Source: Pseudopithomyces maydicus (taxonomy: Eukaryota > Ascomycota > Dothideomycetes > Pleosporales > Didymosphaeriaceae). From it: a stretch of DNA of 64,000 bases. The stretch covers positions 1,240,001 to 1,304,000 of the forward strand of contig JANTUC010000005.1 in the NCBI GenBank assembly GCA_026873275.1, written 5' to 3'. Under the pieces are notes generated by a model that had not been told where the DNA came from, did no database searches, and saw only the letters and a list, made by a program, of their open reading frames with translations. The translations under genes were made by a program, and so were the position numbers. Positions 10,695 to 20,770 of this stretch are shown one piece after another; the first letter of the stretch is position 1, and each line of letters begins with the position of its first letter.

Positions 10695-11706
10695 TCAACC
10701 AAGCAACCCATCCCATATACGAATGCAAAAACAAATCCCCAACCCCTCAACCATCCTCCTCTTCACTCTCGCTCTCCTCCCTCCCCCTCTTCTTCCCTTT
10801 CTTCCCCTTGTTTGCCTCCTTCTCCCCTTCCCCAGCCCCCTTCCCAAAAACATACACCCTCGCCCTCCTATCCTCCCCCTTCCACCCACCACCCCCTCAA
10901 TCTTCCCTATCGTCCTCACATGCTTGTACCCCGGATACTGGTCCGCCTCGAACGCCCAGCTCTCCAGCACCTTCAACCCGGCATGGCGCGCCAGATCGCG
11001 CACATTCCACAGGGTGTACGGGTCGCCCTCGAACAGGGTGACTATTACCTTGCCGCCTTCTTTCAGGAACTCTCTACCTTTGTGCGCTGAAAGCGTGGAC
11101 TTGAAGAACGACGAGAGCAGCGCTTGGTTGGCGCGGACCTGCCTGTTCACGTCGGTGGAGAGACCGCCTGTGTGGGGGAACATGAAGGCTACGGTGTCCC
11201 ATGGTTCGGGCGTTGCGCCATCGTCGCTTGCGTGGCCTGCGCGGAGGGCCTTGTAGGTTGAGAGTTTCGTGGCGTCGATGCCGTGGTGGAAGGGGACGGG
11301 GGGCGTGAGGGCGGTGAGTTCGGCGTGGATAGGTGCGAAGGTAGGGTATTTGGACTGGAGGTCGTCGAAGGAGTCGAACGAGGTGGCGGTTACGTTTGCG
11401 CAGCCGTGTTCCACGACTAGGGCGCGGGTGAAGCTGAAGTCGCCCTCGCCGACGAGGAGGATGTTGTCGTAGGTGCCGAAGGGGATTTCGTGTTTCTGGC
11501 TAGCCTGGACGTGCGGTTTGGCGGGGGAGCGGCGGCATTGTTGGTGGTATCTGGTTTGGGGCCCGTTTTTGTTTCTTGGAGGCGGGCGCCGCGGAAGGTT
11601 TTGGAGCTCTCGCGGCGGCGAGCGATTTCTTCTGGGCATTGGCTATTTTGCGCTTCGCCTCATGTTTCAGCTCGCGGCGCGCGCGCTTTGTCTTCGTCTT
11701 GGACAT
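10695..11706 (-). CDS. BMT5: 25S rRNA uridine-N3 methyltransferase-like protein (BMT5/DUF2431), frame-disrupted
   Basis: Nucleolar SAM-dependent methyltransferase family that modifies a uridine of the large rRNA in yeast. The conserved core is in one frame (ORF 10695-11639): SAM-binding motif NILLVGEGDFSFTRAL, then WDTVAFMFPHTGGLSTDVNR, GGKVIVTLFEGDPYTLWNV and FEADQYPGYKHVRTIGKIEG. The expected basic N-terminus (MSKTKTKRARRELKHEAKRK) begins at the ATG at 11706 but in another frame. The expected C-terminus (KGEDRRARVYVFGKG, then an acidic end with TGA at 10747-10749) is also in another frame. Adding one base at each of three homopolymers (A5 at 11566-11570, C5 at 11523-11527, G5 at 10892-10896, minus-strand letters) makes one continuous normal protein. 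No intron can explain these shifts: almost no GT occurs there. Sequence error is likely. Confidence 0.85.
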
Positions 11707-12000
11707 GGCGTGAGTCGAGAAGAATTGTTCGATGCTCGCTGTTCGGAGGTCTTGCGGGGAGACTTTGGAAATATTTGCGCTCGGGCCACATTCAGAAAAG
11801 ATATTGGAGAGAAGGTCTGAAGTATTCAACTTCACGATTCAATGCAGCCGGGTAACCTTGCTCTAAATGACTAAATATACACAGGACGTGATGGATACAG
11901 CCACCTCAGTCTGCCCAGGACCTGGGTACTCGCTCAACTCTAACCGATCCGATTACAACCCAAGGAAACAGACATCAAGACACAGGCCGGGAGTCGCCTA

Positions 12001-13320
12001 TTATATCAGGTCCCGCTTAACGAACTGTTCGTACAAGGCCTTTCCGAGGGCAGCGGGCGAGCGCTCAACGACAACACCAGCAGCCTCGAGAGCCGTGATC
12101 TTTGAGTTGGCGTCACCCTTTCCGCCGCTAACGATGGCACCAGCGTGTCCCATTCTCCGGCCTGGGGGTGCTGAGATACCGGCGATGAAGCTGACAACGG
12201 GCTTGTTGGCCGTGTTGTACTCCTTGAGGAAGTCGGCGGCGTCCTCCTCTGCGCTACCACCAATCTCGCCGATCATGATGATACCGTCGGTCTCCTCGTC
12301 CTTGAGGAAGACGTTCAGGCAGTCGATGAAGTTGGTGCCCGAGAAGGGGTCACCACCGATTCCGACGACAAGGGACTGACCAAGGCCGGCTTGGGTGGTC
12401 TGGTTGACGGCTTCGTAGGTGAGGGTTCCAGAACGGGAGACGATACCGACGCGGCCGCGCTTGTGGATGAAGCCAGGCATGATGCCGATCTTGCATTGTC
12501 CCTGGTGTGTATTAGCAGTGTACGCGGCGGGGGTGATCACAGGTGGAAGCGTACAGGAGCGATGATACCGGGGCAGTTGGGGCCGACGAGGCGGGTCTTG
12601 TTCTGGGTCTTGAGCATGTCGGTGATGCGAACCATGTCTACAAAAAATATGAGCATGTTATGTAGACGAAAGGGGAAGGGCGCGTCATACCGTGCTGGGG
12701 GATACCCTCAGTGATGCTGTTCTTGGGTGTTAGTTCCATCTTTTCTGCCAGCTCCAAAAAGAGCACCTACCAGACCACCAGAGGCATCTCAGCCTTGAGC
12801 GCCTCCTCGATACCCTTCGCCGCAAGCGGGGACTACAATATTGATCAGAAAGCAGCTCCTGTGGGGCTCAGCGGGCATGCCTACGGGACGAAGATGGCGG
12901 AGGCATTGGCGCCGGTCTGCTTCATGCCCTCCTCTACCGTCGCGAAGACGGGCTTGCCGAGGTGCTCGGTGCCGGCCTTCTTGGGGTTGGTGCCGCCGAC
13001 GACATTCGTGCCTAGAGTTCGGGGTCAATTGGGGCTCGTAGAGGCTGGTGGGCCGGGTGCAGGGTCGGGCGCATACCGTACTCGATGGCCTGCTGGGCGT
13101 GGAAGCTGTCCCTCTGTCAGCGCACTCGATTGCACAAGAGCTGCACACGTGACACTCACGTTCCCTGCTTGCCGGTGAAGCCCTGGAAGAGCACCTTTGT
13201 GTCGCCGTTGATGCGCAGGTTCTTGATGGTCTCTGAGTAGGGCGTGGAGCTCGTCGCATATGTGTTCCTGGCGGCGGCCTTGCGCAGCGCCGAGCTGAGG
13301 GGTCTTCGGAGGGCCTGCAT
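12001..13320 (-). CDS. LSC1: Succinate-CoA ligase alpha subunit, mitochondrial
   Basis: TCA-cycle enzyme: succinyl-CoA + NDP + Pi to succinate + CoA + NTP, in the mitochondrial matrix with the beta subunit. The chosen start is the ATG at 13320, giving a mitochondrial-type leader MQALRRPLSSALRKAAARNT. Then come CoA-binding motifs ([40 protein letters not shown]), VVCITEGIPQHDMVRITDML, NCPGIIAPGQCKIGIMPG and the phosphohistidine-side loop GRMGHAGAIVSGGKG. There are at least five introns with GTGAGT/GTATG-type donors. At the junction before the sequence PLAAKGIEEAL the frame fails unless one G is added at 12828-12831 (plus strand), which yields the expected VPPPLAAKGIEEAL. Everything else is intact to the TAA at 12001-12003. 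Confidence 0.93.
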
Positions 13321-14199
13321 CGCAACAATGTAAAGCCACGAACGCGGACGGACGAGGCGGAAAGGTGATGGATAGGGAGCTGTGTGGGATGGGTGTTGTT
13401 GCGGACGAGGACGATCTGCGGTTGCTCTTCGGAGACAAGCTTGGCCTAGTCTAAACACTTTTTACCCATGCGACCTGGCGAGAAAACGCTCACGTCCGCC
13501 AAGGGCCAGCGCCCTTCCGGCTTTACACGAAAATGTCGCGGGTGCATCCGTGGGTAACTTGGTTTGATTGTCTGCCCTGCCCCAGACGGGTTCATCCAAG
13601 CGCCCCCGCGGCCGGGACTGGCTGTGTTTACTGTCGTGGTAGGGTGCGCTCGATCGTTAAGCATGCATCCAGCCGACGATGGCTTGCAAGGAATCAAAAT
13701 CCCATTGGCATCACATGCAAATAGCCTCTAGTGAAGCAGCCATCTTCTGCGCAGGAGCTCAAGCTTTCTGCAGCTAGACATATGGTTGTAGCATCGTGCA
13801 GTATCCATACTATTGTATTGTATAGCTTTAGTGCCGTGTCTACAGCCCTCCTTTTGCACTTTTGGAGGACTTGCTGGTTTCAGATCCCTCTGTCCCATGC
13901 TTTGCCGCGTCGCATAGTATATATCACATCCCATACTCAAGGTACAATCCCCCAGGGTAGCTAGACGTGCTATCATTTTACCACGCACATCAATCTCCCA
14001 TCAAACTCTACGTAGAAAACGAAAAAGCCTTCAACGGCCCTGTCGAACGTCATGCTCCTCCAGTGTCCAGGGTTCGCCCTAGCCCCTTCCAGCCTAGCCC
14101 GCCATAAAATCACAACCCCACTGCACTCCACAAGCAGTCAGTGAAGAGCCTCAACTCCCAGACTCGCCACGTGCAACTCCCGCAGTGTAACAGCCCGAC
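13321..14199. promoter_or_regulatory. Divergent promoter region LSC1/ELP3
   Basis: About 0.88 kb between the minus-strand LSC1 start and the plus-strand ELP3 start, so it must hold the promoters and 5' leaders of both genes. Pyrimidine-rich tracts and the CAAC-type context lie before the ELP3 ATG. No defined element recognised; short ORFs here are unsupported. Confidence 0.5.
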
Positions 14200-15933
14200 A
14201 TGGCGACCGTCACCCTCACCGAGGCCCGTCCAAGGCACAACCGCCTGCCCAAGAACATCAAGTTGCCACCTGAAAATGAAAGATACATGCGCGCCTGTGC
14301 GGACATCGCCTCGGCCCTCATCCAGGACTATGAAGCCCAGGCCGATGGAACCAAGCCCAAGAAGGACCTCAATCTCAACCATCTGCGTGGCCAGATCGCA
14401 AAGAAACATTACTTGAAGAGTCAGCCCCCGTTGACGGCCATCATCGCCGCTGTCCCAGAGCACTACAAGAAATATATCCTGCCCAAGTTGATTGCGAAGC
14501 CCATCCGGACCTCCTCAGGTATCGCCGTCGTGGCCGTCATGTGCAAGCCCCACCGCTGCCCGCACATCTCCTACACGGGTAACATTTGCGTGTACTGCCC
14601 CGGTGGCCCGGACTCGGACTTTGAGTACTCCACGCAGTCCTACACAGGATATGAACCCACCTCCATGCGTGCCATCAGGGCGCGGTATGATCCGTATGAG
14701 CAGGCACGTGGACGCGTGGACCAGATCAAGTCCCTCGGCCACTCGGTCGACAAGGTAGAGTACATCATCATGGGCGGCACCTTCATGTCTCTCCCGGAGT
14801 CGTACCGCGATGAATTCATCTCCCAACTGCACAATGCCCTATCCGGATACCAGACCAAGAACGTCGACGAGGCCGTCGCTGCCGGCGAAATGAGCAACAT
14901 CAAGTGCGTTGGCATCACCATCGAGACCCGCCCCGACTACTGCCTGGACCAGCACCTCTCTTCCATGCTGCGCTACGGCTGCACGCGCCTCGAAATCGGC
15001 GTCCAGTCCCTCTACGAAGACGTCGCCCGCGACACCAACCGCGGGCACACCGTCGCCGCCGTCGCGAAGACCTTCTGCCTCGCAAAGGACGCAGGCTTCA
15101 AGGTCGTCTCCCACATGATGCCGGACCTCCCCAACGTCGGCATGGAGCGCGACCTCGACCAGTTCGTCGAGTACTTTTCCAACCCGGACTTCCGCACCGA
15201 CGGCCTGAAGATCTACCCCACGCTCGTCATCCGCGGAACAGGTCTCTACGAGCTCTGGCGCACAGGCCGCTACAAGAACTACACCCCCAACGCCCTCATC
15301 GACATCGTGGCCCGCATCCTTGCCCTCGTACCCCCGTGGACTCGCATCTACCGCGTCCAGCGCGATATCCCCATGCCGCTCGTCACGTCGGGTGTCGAGA
15401 ATGGCAACCTGCGTGAGCTGGCGCTCGCCCGGATGAAGGATTTTGGTACCTCCTGCCGCGACGTGCGGACGCGTGAAGTCGGCATCAACGAAGTGAAGCA
15501 CAAGATCCGACCGGACCAGGTCGAGCTCGTCCGCCGCGACTACACCGCGAACGGAGGATGGGAAACCTTCCTCGCGTACGAGGACCCGAAGCAGGACATC
15601 CTGATCGCGCTTCTGCGGCTGCGTCAGTGCTCGAAGGAGCACACGTTCAGGGAGGAGTTGGTCGGGCAGCCGACGAGCTTGGTGCGCGAGTTGCATGTGT
15701 ACGGTAGCGCGGTGCCGGTGCATGCGAGGGATCCGAAGAAGTTCCAGCATCAGGGATACGGGACCTTGTTGATGGAGGAGGCAGAGCGGATTGCGAGGGA
15801 GGAGCATGGGAGCAGTAAGATTAGTGTGATTTCTGGTGTGGGTGTGCGGAGTTATTATGCAAAGCTTGGGTACTGGCTTGATGGGCCGTACATGAGCAAG
15901 ACGCTGGAGCCGGAGTGGTCGCGAGAGTGGTAG
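14200..15933 (+). CDS. ELP3: Elongator complex catalytic subunit Elp3
   Basis: Radical-SAM and acetyl-CoA-binding subunit of Elongator, which starts formation of 5-carboxymethyl-type modifications on wobble uridine 34 of tRNAs; acts mainly in the cytoplasm. The 577-residue intronless frame is full length. The radical-SAM cluster cysteines are visible as C120, C130 and C133 in CKPHRCPHISYTGNICVYC. Then follow GPDSDFEYSTQSYTGYEP, EYIIMGGTFMSLPESYRDEF and GITIETRPDYC. The C-terminal acetyltransferase domain (about 430-577) contains HQGYGTLLMEEAERIAREE and VISGVGVRSYYAKLGYWLDG. Codon use is strongly GC-biased. Divergent from LSC1. Very secure. Confidence 0.98.
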   Translation: MATVTLTEARPRHNRLPKNIKLPPENERYMRACADIASALIQDYEAQADGTKPKKDLNLNHLRGQIAKKHYLKSQPPLTAIIAAVPEHYKKYILPKLIAKPIRTSSGIAVVAVMCKPHRCPHISYTGNICVYCPGGPDSDFEYSTQSYTGYEPTSMRAIRARYDPYEQARGRVDQIKSLGHSVDKVEYIIMGGTFMSLPESYRDEFISQLHNALSGYQTKNVDEAVAAGEMSNIKCVGITIETRPDYCLDQHLSSMLRYGCTRLEIGVQSLYEDVARDTNRGHTVAAVAKTFCLAKDAGFKVVSHMMPDLPNVGMERDLDQFVEYFSNPDFRTDGLKIYPTLVIRGTGLYELWRTGRYKNYTPNALIDIVARILALVPPWTRIYRVQRDIPMPLVTSGVENGNLRELALARMKDFGTSCRDVRTREVGINEVKHKIRPDQVELVRRDYTANGGWETFLAYEDPKQDILIALLRLRQCSKEHTFREELVGQPTSLVRELHVYGSAVPVHARDPKKFQHQGYGTLLMEEAERIAREEHGSSKISVISGVGVRSYYAKLGYWLDGPYMSKTLEPEWSREW

Positions 15934-16342
15934 GAGTAGGGGGTGGGAGGTAGACTGAATATGGCGTTTTCTGGGGGACAGTCAGTAGGGATGCATTGCT
16001 GGCGTTTAGGGAAAAAAGGGTGCATATCAGAGATGGGACAACTGAACACGATGAGATGATTTAGATGATTATATCGATCGCATATTGCTGCGCTAAAACC
16101 CATGTCTTTACAGAGAAATCTTCCAGCTCGCTGCCATGTCTTACAAGCCAAGGTCGTGATGCCACTCAAACGCCATAACAAAAGTCCTCACATAATGAGC
16201 ACATACACTAGGTACACATCCAGGACCATATATCCGCCTACCCTCATCCTCACCCCTCATACCTCCACCCATCCACCCCCTCTTCGTTCTCCTCTCTCTC
16301 GAAAATATTCATACACCGATGCCCACCCCGCCTACGACAACG
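15934..16342. other. Intergenic, convergent 3' regions
   Basis: Spacer between ELP3 (plus) and the V-ATPase f gene (minus); both 3' untranslated regions fall here. The short plus-strand frames at 16102-16473 and 16319-16633 are shadows. If the homopolymer at 16349-16353 is restored, the V-ATPase f stop moves to 16332-16334. Confidence 0.6.
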
Positions 16343-16853
16343 CTATCGCCCCCTCCTCGCCTCCCTCATGTGCAACAACGCCTGGAATCCACAAAATACG
16401 AAGAATCCCTAGCCTGGTTAGCCATCATTCTCCACCCCATCTTTCCAGGTCCGAAAACTCACAATATATATAAACACAGCGCCAAATACGGCGCCCGCCA
16501 CGGCACCCCCATCTTCCGGATCCTCCTTCGACCCCATGACGACGTGGGAATTGGATTTGAACAGGGAGCCGATGACGCTGAGGATGACGATGGCGAAGAC
16601 GGATACGACGATGCTGTTTTGGGTGTTAGTTAGATGGTTGATTGATTAGTTGTTGTCGTTATTTTCTCTTCTGCTTTCAGGTTTGACTGAATGTGTGTGT
16701 GTGTGTGTGCATGTATGCATGTTCCCAGCCAGCTAGTTCGATGACGGTGTTGCTTTGACGAAAGCGGGAAGAGAAAAATGAAGACGAAAAGGAAAGAAAG
16801 GGGCGCATATACCAAGTCCAAGCATTCATCGCGGAGACAAGTGGTTTAACCAT
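16343..16853 (-). CDS. V-type ATPase subunit f (YPR170W-B family)
   Basis: Small two-span membrane subunit of the proton-pumping vacuolar ATPase Vo sector, as in yeast YPR170W-B. Three exons: 16813-16853, 16613-16813 boundary exon 16463-16613, and 16343-16408. The protein begins MVKPLVSAMNAW and has a first span (IVVSVFAIVILSVIGSLF). The diagnostic loop follows (VVMGSKEDPEDGGAVAGAVF), then a second span and FFVFCGFQALLHMREARRG. Introns have GTATAT...ACAG and GTGAGT...CTAG ends. As written the frame stops right after ARRGR; adding one G to the G5 run (16349-16353) gives the usual ending RRGAIALS, so a missing base is likely. About 85-90 residues, the normal size. Confidence 0.88.
16684..16720. 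repeat. GT microsatellite in an intron
   Basis: A short (GT)n tract followed by a GCATGTATGCATG stretch lies inside the first intron of the V-ATPase f gene. Confidence 0.8.
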
Positions 16854-17589
16854 GGTGGGCGAGCTTCTGTATGTGATGCGCGATAGGTAGCTAGGTAGGT
16901 ACTTCGGTGCCGCGGAGCTTATCGGGGGTTTCTGCGCGCGGCAGTACGATCTCGCGGTGCGAATGGGAAAGGTAGATGTACGGTTTAGACGTCGGCGTCG
17001 AGCTGCGAGCTCCTGGTGGCGAGGCGGGAGGTGCGGGTCGGTGGGAGATGGGCGAAGGTTGTTGGATGGGTGGAGGCGGCGATGCTGCTGGGCGATGATG
17101 CTTGGCGGCAAAGTGGGTCGTGCGTGCCTGACGCAAGTGGTGCGTGTGGCAGGGGTGTGGGGGAGGAACGCGTGGATTGGACGGGATGAGGATGAAGTTT
17201 GGGATGGATAAAGTTTATGAGAATTTAAGTATTGTGTTTTTCAAGCCAAACTAGAGCGAACATTTATTTTTTGCTTGGAGTTGCAGAGTGGAGCAAGAGT
17301 GCCTTGGATTTTGTTCAGGTACATTACACATCACCGAGCGCTCACGCTGAACCCTTCCAAATCACTCAGACTGGTGCTATAGAAGTTTAACTGGTGATTC
17401 CTCTAACTTTGCAAATCTCGCCACTCACTCTAGACGCGAAGTCTCGCAGTGTAAACCACAGCCCAAAAGCACACAAGCATCCTCCATCCATACGCCGAAA
17501 CGCCACGCAATGCACCCAAATGGATATATCTTCAAACCACCTCTCCCCGTCCCTCACTTTCTTCCTCCCTCTCCGGACAGTCATCCACA
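16854..17589. other. Intergenic, no gene seen
   Basis: Promoter side of the V-ATPase f gene and 3' side of SEC72. The short antisense frames at 16677-17136 have no domain. Nothing recognisable. Confidence 0.6.
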
Positions 17590-18194
17590 CTAAACAGCAC
17601 CCGCCTTCCTCTTCTCAATCTCACCCTTCAACTGCATCAAATCAGGCTCATTCGCGCCAAACTCCAACCCCTGCCCGACCCACGCACTCGCCTCCTCCAA
17701 CCTGCCCATCTCGAGCAAACACTTGCCCCTCCTCCACCACCCCTTCGCGTTATCCGCCTTCTTCATCTCGACACTCGCCTCTGCATCCACCGCGCCCTCC
17801 GCCCAATTCTGCTGCGCCATGTTCGCCTGCGCGCGGTTGCTCAGCAACCCGCTGACTTCCTCGCGGACGAGACCCGAGGGTTCCCAGTGCGGCCTGTTGA
17901 GCGCCATGCCGATGGCGAGGCCGTACAGCTTGACGGCCTCTGCGTGGTGGCCCTTGCGGAACTCGTTGTTACCGGACTCGCGGAGCTTGCCGATCTGGGC
18001 GCTGCGGGTGGGGTTGACGGGAACGGGGGAGGGGGCGTTCCTGTGGGGGTGCCGACGGTGAGGAGGGAGCGGTGGAGGGCGTTGAGGGCGGCGAGTTCTT
18101 TGGCGAGGGCCGGGGTGGAGGGGTTGGCGGTTACTTCTTTGGTTTGGGGGTGCATTTCGAGCGGGAGGAGGGTGAAGGTGTCGGCGGACTCCAT
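17590..18194 (-). CDS. SEC72: Translocation protein Sec72 (TPR), frame-disrupted
   Basis: Cytosolic TPR subunit of the Sec62/63 post-translational ER translocation complex; it docks Hsp70 on the ER membrane. The start is the ATG at 18194 (MESADTFTLLPLEMHPQTKE), followed by ELAALNALHRSLLTVGTPTG. The TPR part is in another frame: RSAQIGKLRESGNNEFRKG, EPSGLVREEVSGLLSNRAQA, DAEASVEMKKADNAKGWWRR and GRLEEASAWVGQGLEFG, to a TAG at 17590-17592. The two halves join if one C is added to the C5 run at 18025-18029 (minus letters), giving PPPPVPVNPTRSAQ, as seen in other fungal Sec72. No splice signals sit at the shift. About 200 residues, normal for the family. Confidence 0.88.
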
Positions 18195-18718
18195 GATGAG
18201 GGTTTGCGCTGGATGGCGACTGTGATTGAGGATTGTTTTTGGGCCCGTGAAGAAAGTGATGTGGTGTGGGTTGGCTGGGCGGGTGGGGAGTTGATCTGGA
18301 CACGAAACATTTCCGGAGAGTAGCTGGAGCTATCGCTATCGATAAGACGAGCCAGGTGGCTCAACCCGCCAATCACCCGGCTGGGCACAAAACGTCCAAC
18401 ATGACATACATTTACAATACAGTATAGAAAGATATTTAGTATTGTCTAACTAACCGTACGATGGCAAGTGTTAATCTGCATCTAACATCTGCAACCTCAA
18501 AAGTCGTCTCCACGCAGAAGAGTGAAGAGCAAGATTCCTGACATCCAGCCCAAATATAAATCTCGAATGATCGGTCACTGGCTGATTCTCTACTGAATTA
18601 TACTACAAAGAATCATGTCCTTCACCAAGTAAGGAAAGGCAATAAAAACGCCACGCTATGCACCCCGGGAACCACACAAACGCCTCATGACATGATGACC
18701 TATCACCTCTTTGATAAC
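18195..18718. other. Intergenic, no gene seen
   Basis: Spacer between the SEC72 start and the FYV10 stop, both on the minus strand. Holds the SEC72 promoter. No other element recognised. Confidence 0.6.
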
Positions 18719-20181
18719 TCACATGATAAACACCTTCCTCACCTCATCCTCCTTCCACATGCCTCCATTTAGCCCCTCTACCGGATCCTTCACCCACCCA
18801 TCCTCAACCCCAATCTTTTCATTGAACAAGCGGAGTCGCTCCTTTCCATACACCCGTCCGTTGGGCAGCACGACGGGGTCGCTTTCGACTAGGCTCTTGC
18901 TATGATGCGCGTACGGCACGTTGCGGGCTAGTTCGTTGAGTTCGGTGCTGCATATGGGGCAGACGGACGTCGAGGTGATGGGCTGGTGACCCGAGGATGA
19001 CGTGAGAGGCATGGTGGTTGGTGCCGTGTCCGCCGCGTGACATGCTGGAGTCTTGAGGGCGGAGAGACCGGCGGAGAGGGCGATGTGCAAGAGGGGTCGG
19101 GGCGGGAGGGAGTACAAGGTGTGGTGGGTGGTGAGGAAGAGGTGTGCAAGGTGGGTCCAGCGATCGGGGGAGTATAAGTCCTGTGTATTTCCAATGTTGG
19201 TTATTGTTCTGACGGTTTTGGGATGGCAGGTAGGCGGAGGCGGAGAAAACATACCGAATAGGGCTTCACTTGATCCCATGGCCTGAATGCTAGCAAGCCT
19301 GCGGCCTTTCCCAGCAGCTCAAAGTCCCCGCTCGCATTGAGATACTTCTTTGCATGAGCTCGCGCCTCCACCAGTTTCTCTTCGCCTTTCTCGCGCGCTC
19401 TAGCATCAAGCGTCACGCCGTGCATACCATCTCCGTCCATATCAGAGTCCGTGTTCCCACCTCCTGCCTCATGTCCCTGTCGCACAAGCTCGATGTACTG
19501 CTGCAACCGAAGCTCAAACTCGAGCATGCTCCCCTGCTTCCGCAGCTCCTTGCTGTTCTCCTTGCACCAGTTTAGCGCCGCCTGCGTACTCTTCTCTTCC
19601 CTCAAACTGCGCTCAATCTTGTAACACACCACAAAAGCGTCCACGTCGACGAGCTCCTGGATGCCTTGGCTGGTCGCCAGATGCGCCGCGCTCTCCGAGT
19701 AGCCCTCGCGCAGCAGATAGTCGACCAGCAAACGAGATAGCCTTGTCCTGGACCATTCGTCATATTTCACATCTACCAGGCTCTGTACCTCGTGCAGGTC
19801 CTGCAGATGCGACAACCGGGCGCGGTTCGATCGGTGCAGGCGCATTTCCTCCTCGTGCAGCGTCTCGAGCTTGCGCTTCAGACCGGTCATTTTGGATATT
19901 AGGCCGTCGAGCGAGGCGAGGGTTGCGGCTGGGTCGGAGGACTTGGAGGCAGATTTGGTGGCGGCGGAAAGCGCGGAGAGGGCGTCTTTGGTGCCGTTCT
20001 CGACGTAGCGCTGGGCGGTTTTCTGGTTGCGGCGAGAGAGTTCGTGGGGCATTCGCAGGAGAGGTTGATCCTTCACGGTTATTAGTTGATCTCATGTCCA
20101 TAAGCGGGGTCGTGGAGGGGAGCAGCGTACCAGCAGGAGGTGTGATTCAGCGTTGAGCTTCGTCGTCGTGAGCTCCGCCAT
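18719..20181 (-). CDS. FYV10: GID/CTLH E3 ligase subunit Fyv10 (Gid9/MAEA-like)
   Basis: Degenerate-RING subunit of the GID/CTLH ubiquitin ligase that marks gluconeogenic enzymes for degradation in yeast. Three exons: the first codes MAELTTTKLNAESHLLL (ATG at 20181), with an intron about 20065-20131. The second starts DQPLLRMPHELSRRNQKTAQ and includes a LisH-like region (LVDYLLREGYSESAAHL), a CTLH segment and a CRA-type region (KEKGEEKLVEARAHAKKYL-like, LLGKAAGLLAF). The third begins DLYSPDRWTHLAHLF. The C-terminal RING-like part shows SVCPICSTELNELARNVPYA, then VVLPNGRVYGKERL and the family ending WVKDPVEG...VRKVFIM. About 450 residues. The frame is intact. Confidence 0.93.
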
Positions 20182-20770
20182 GGCTGGCGTATGTAGATAG
20201 AGAGATGATGTTCCAAGAGAATGTTTCCGTTCAACTGGCACTGTTATCCTGCGAGCGAGTGTAGCTATTCTATGCAGAGTGCGTTGGTGCTGTAGCAATA
20301 TGCAGGTGCGGGTATGGAAGCTCCAAAGGCGAGGTTCAAGCTCGCGGGGTTAAGTAGGTCCATCGGCGTCGTCACATCCCACAACTCGCCGATGGCGCAC
20401 CTGCCCCAGGCACTCGCCCCATGGTTTCGCCCCGTAATAAACCGACACACCCGCCATCGCCAACCATCATCATCCCCCACCACCAACACTTGCATCACAC
20501 ATGGTCTACCACCTCGAAGGTCATGTTGTTCTACAAGATGTCATTTTGTCGTCAAACGCATGTCTATGAACGCCTCTAAATCCCAATGCATCATAAAGCG
20601 CAGGATATCCAGATGCTGCTTTTCCCCTTCTGCGAGGAACATCGCTGGGACGAGACCAGCGAGCTGTGTCTCCATGTACATAGTGCACCCCATTCTTCCA
20701 GCCCTTTGTGGTCGTTCATAACTTTTCTGCGCGCACCCATTCATACCCTATATTAATCCTAAGAAACCCC
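20182..20770. other. Intergenic, no gene seen
   Basis: FYV10 promoter and ARB1 3' side. The 135-codon plus frame at 20314-20721 shows no domain and is not supported. Confidence 0.6.

Noticed and set aside
14839..15807. 322-codon antisense ORF over ELP3
   Set aside because: It mirrors the GC-rich sense codons of a secure gene; no domain.
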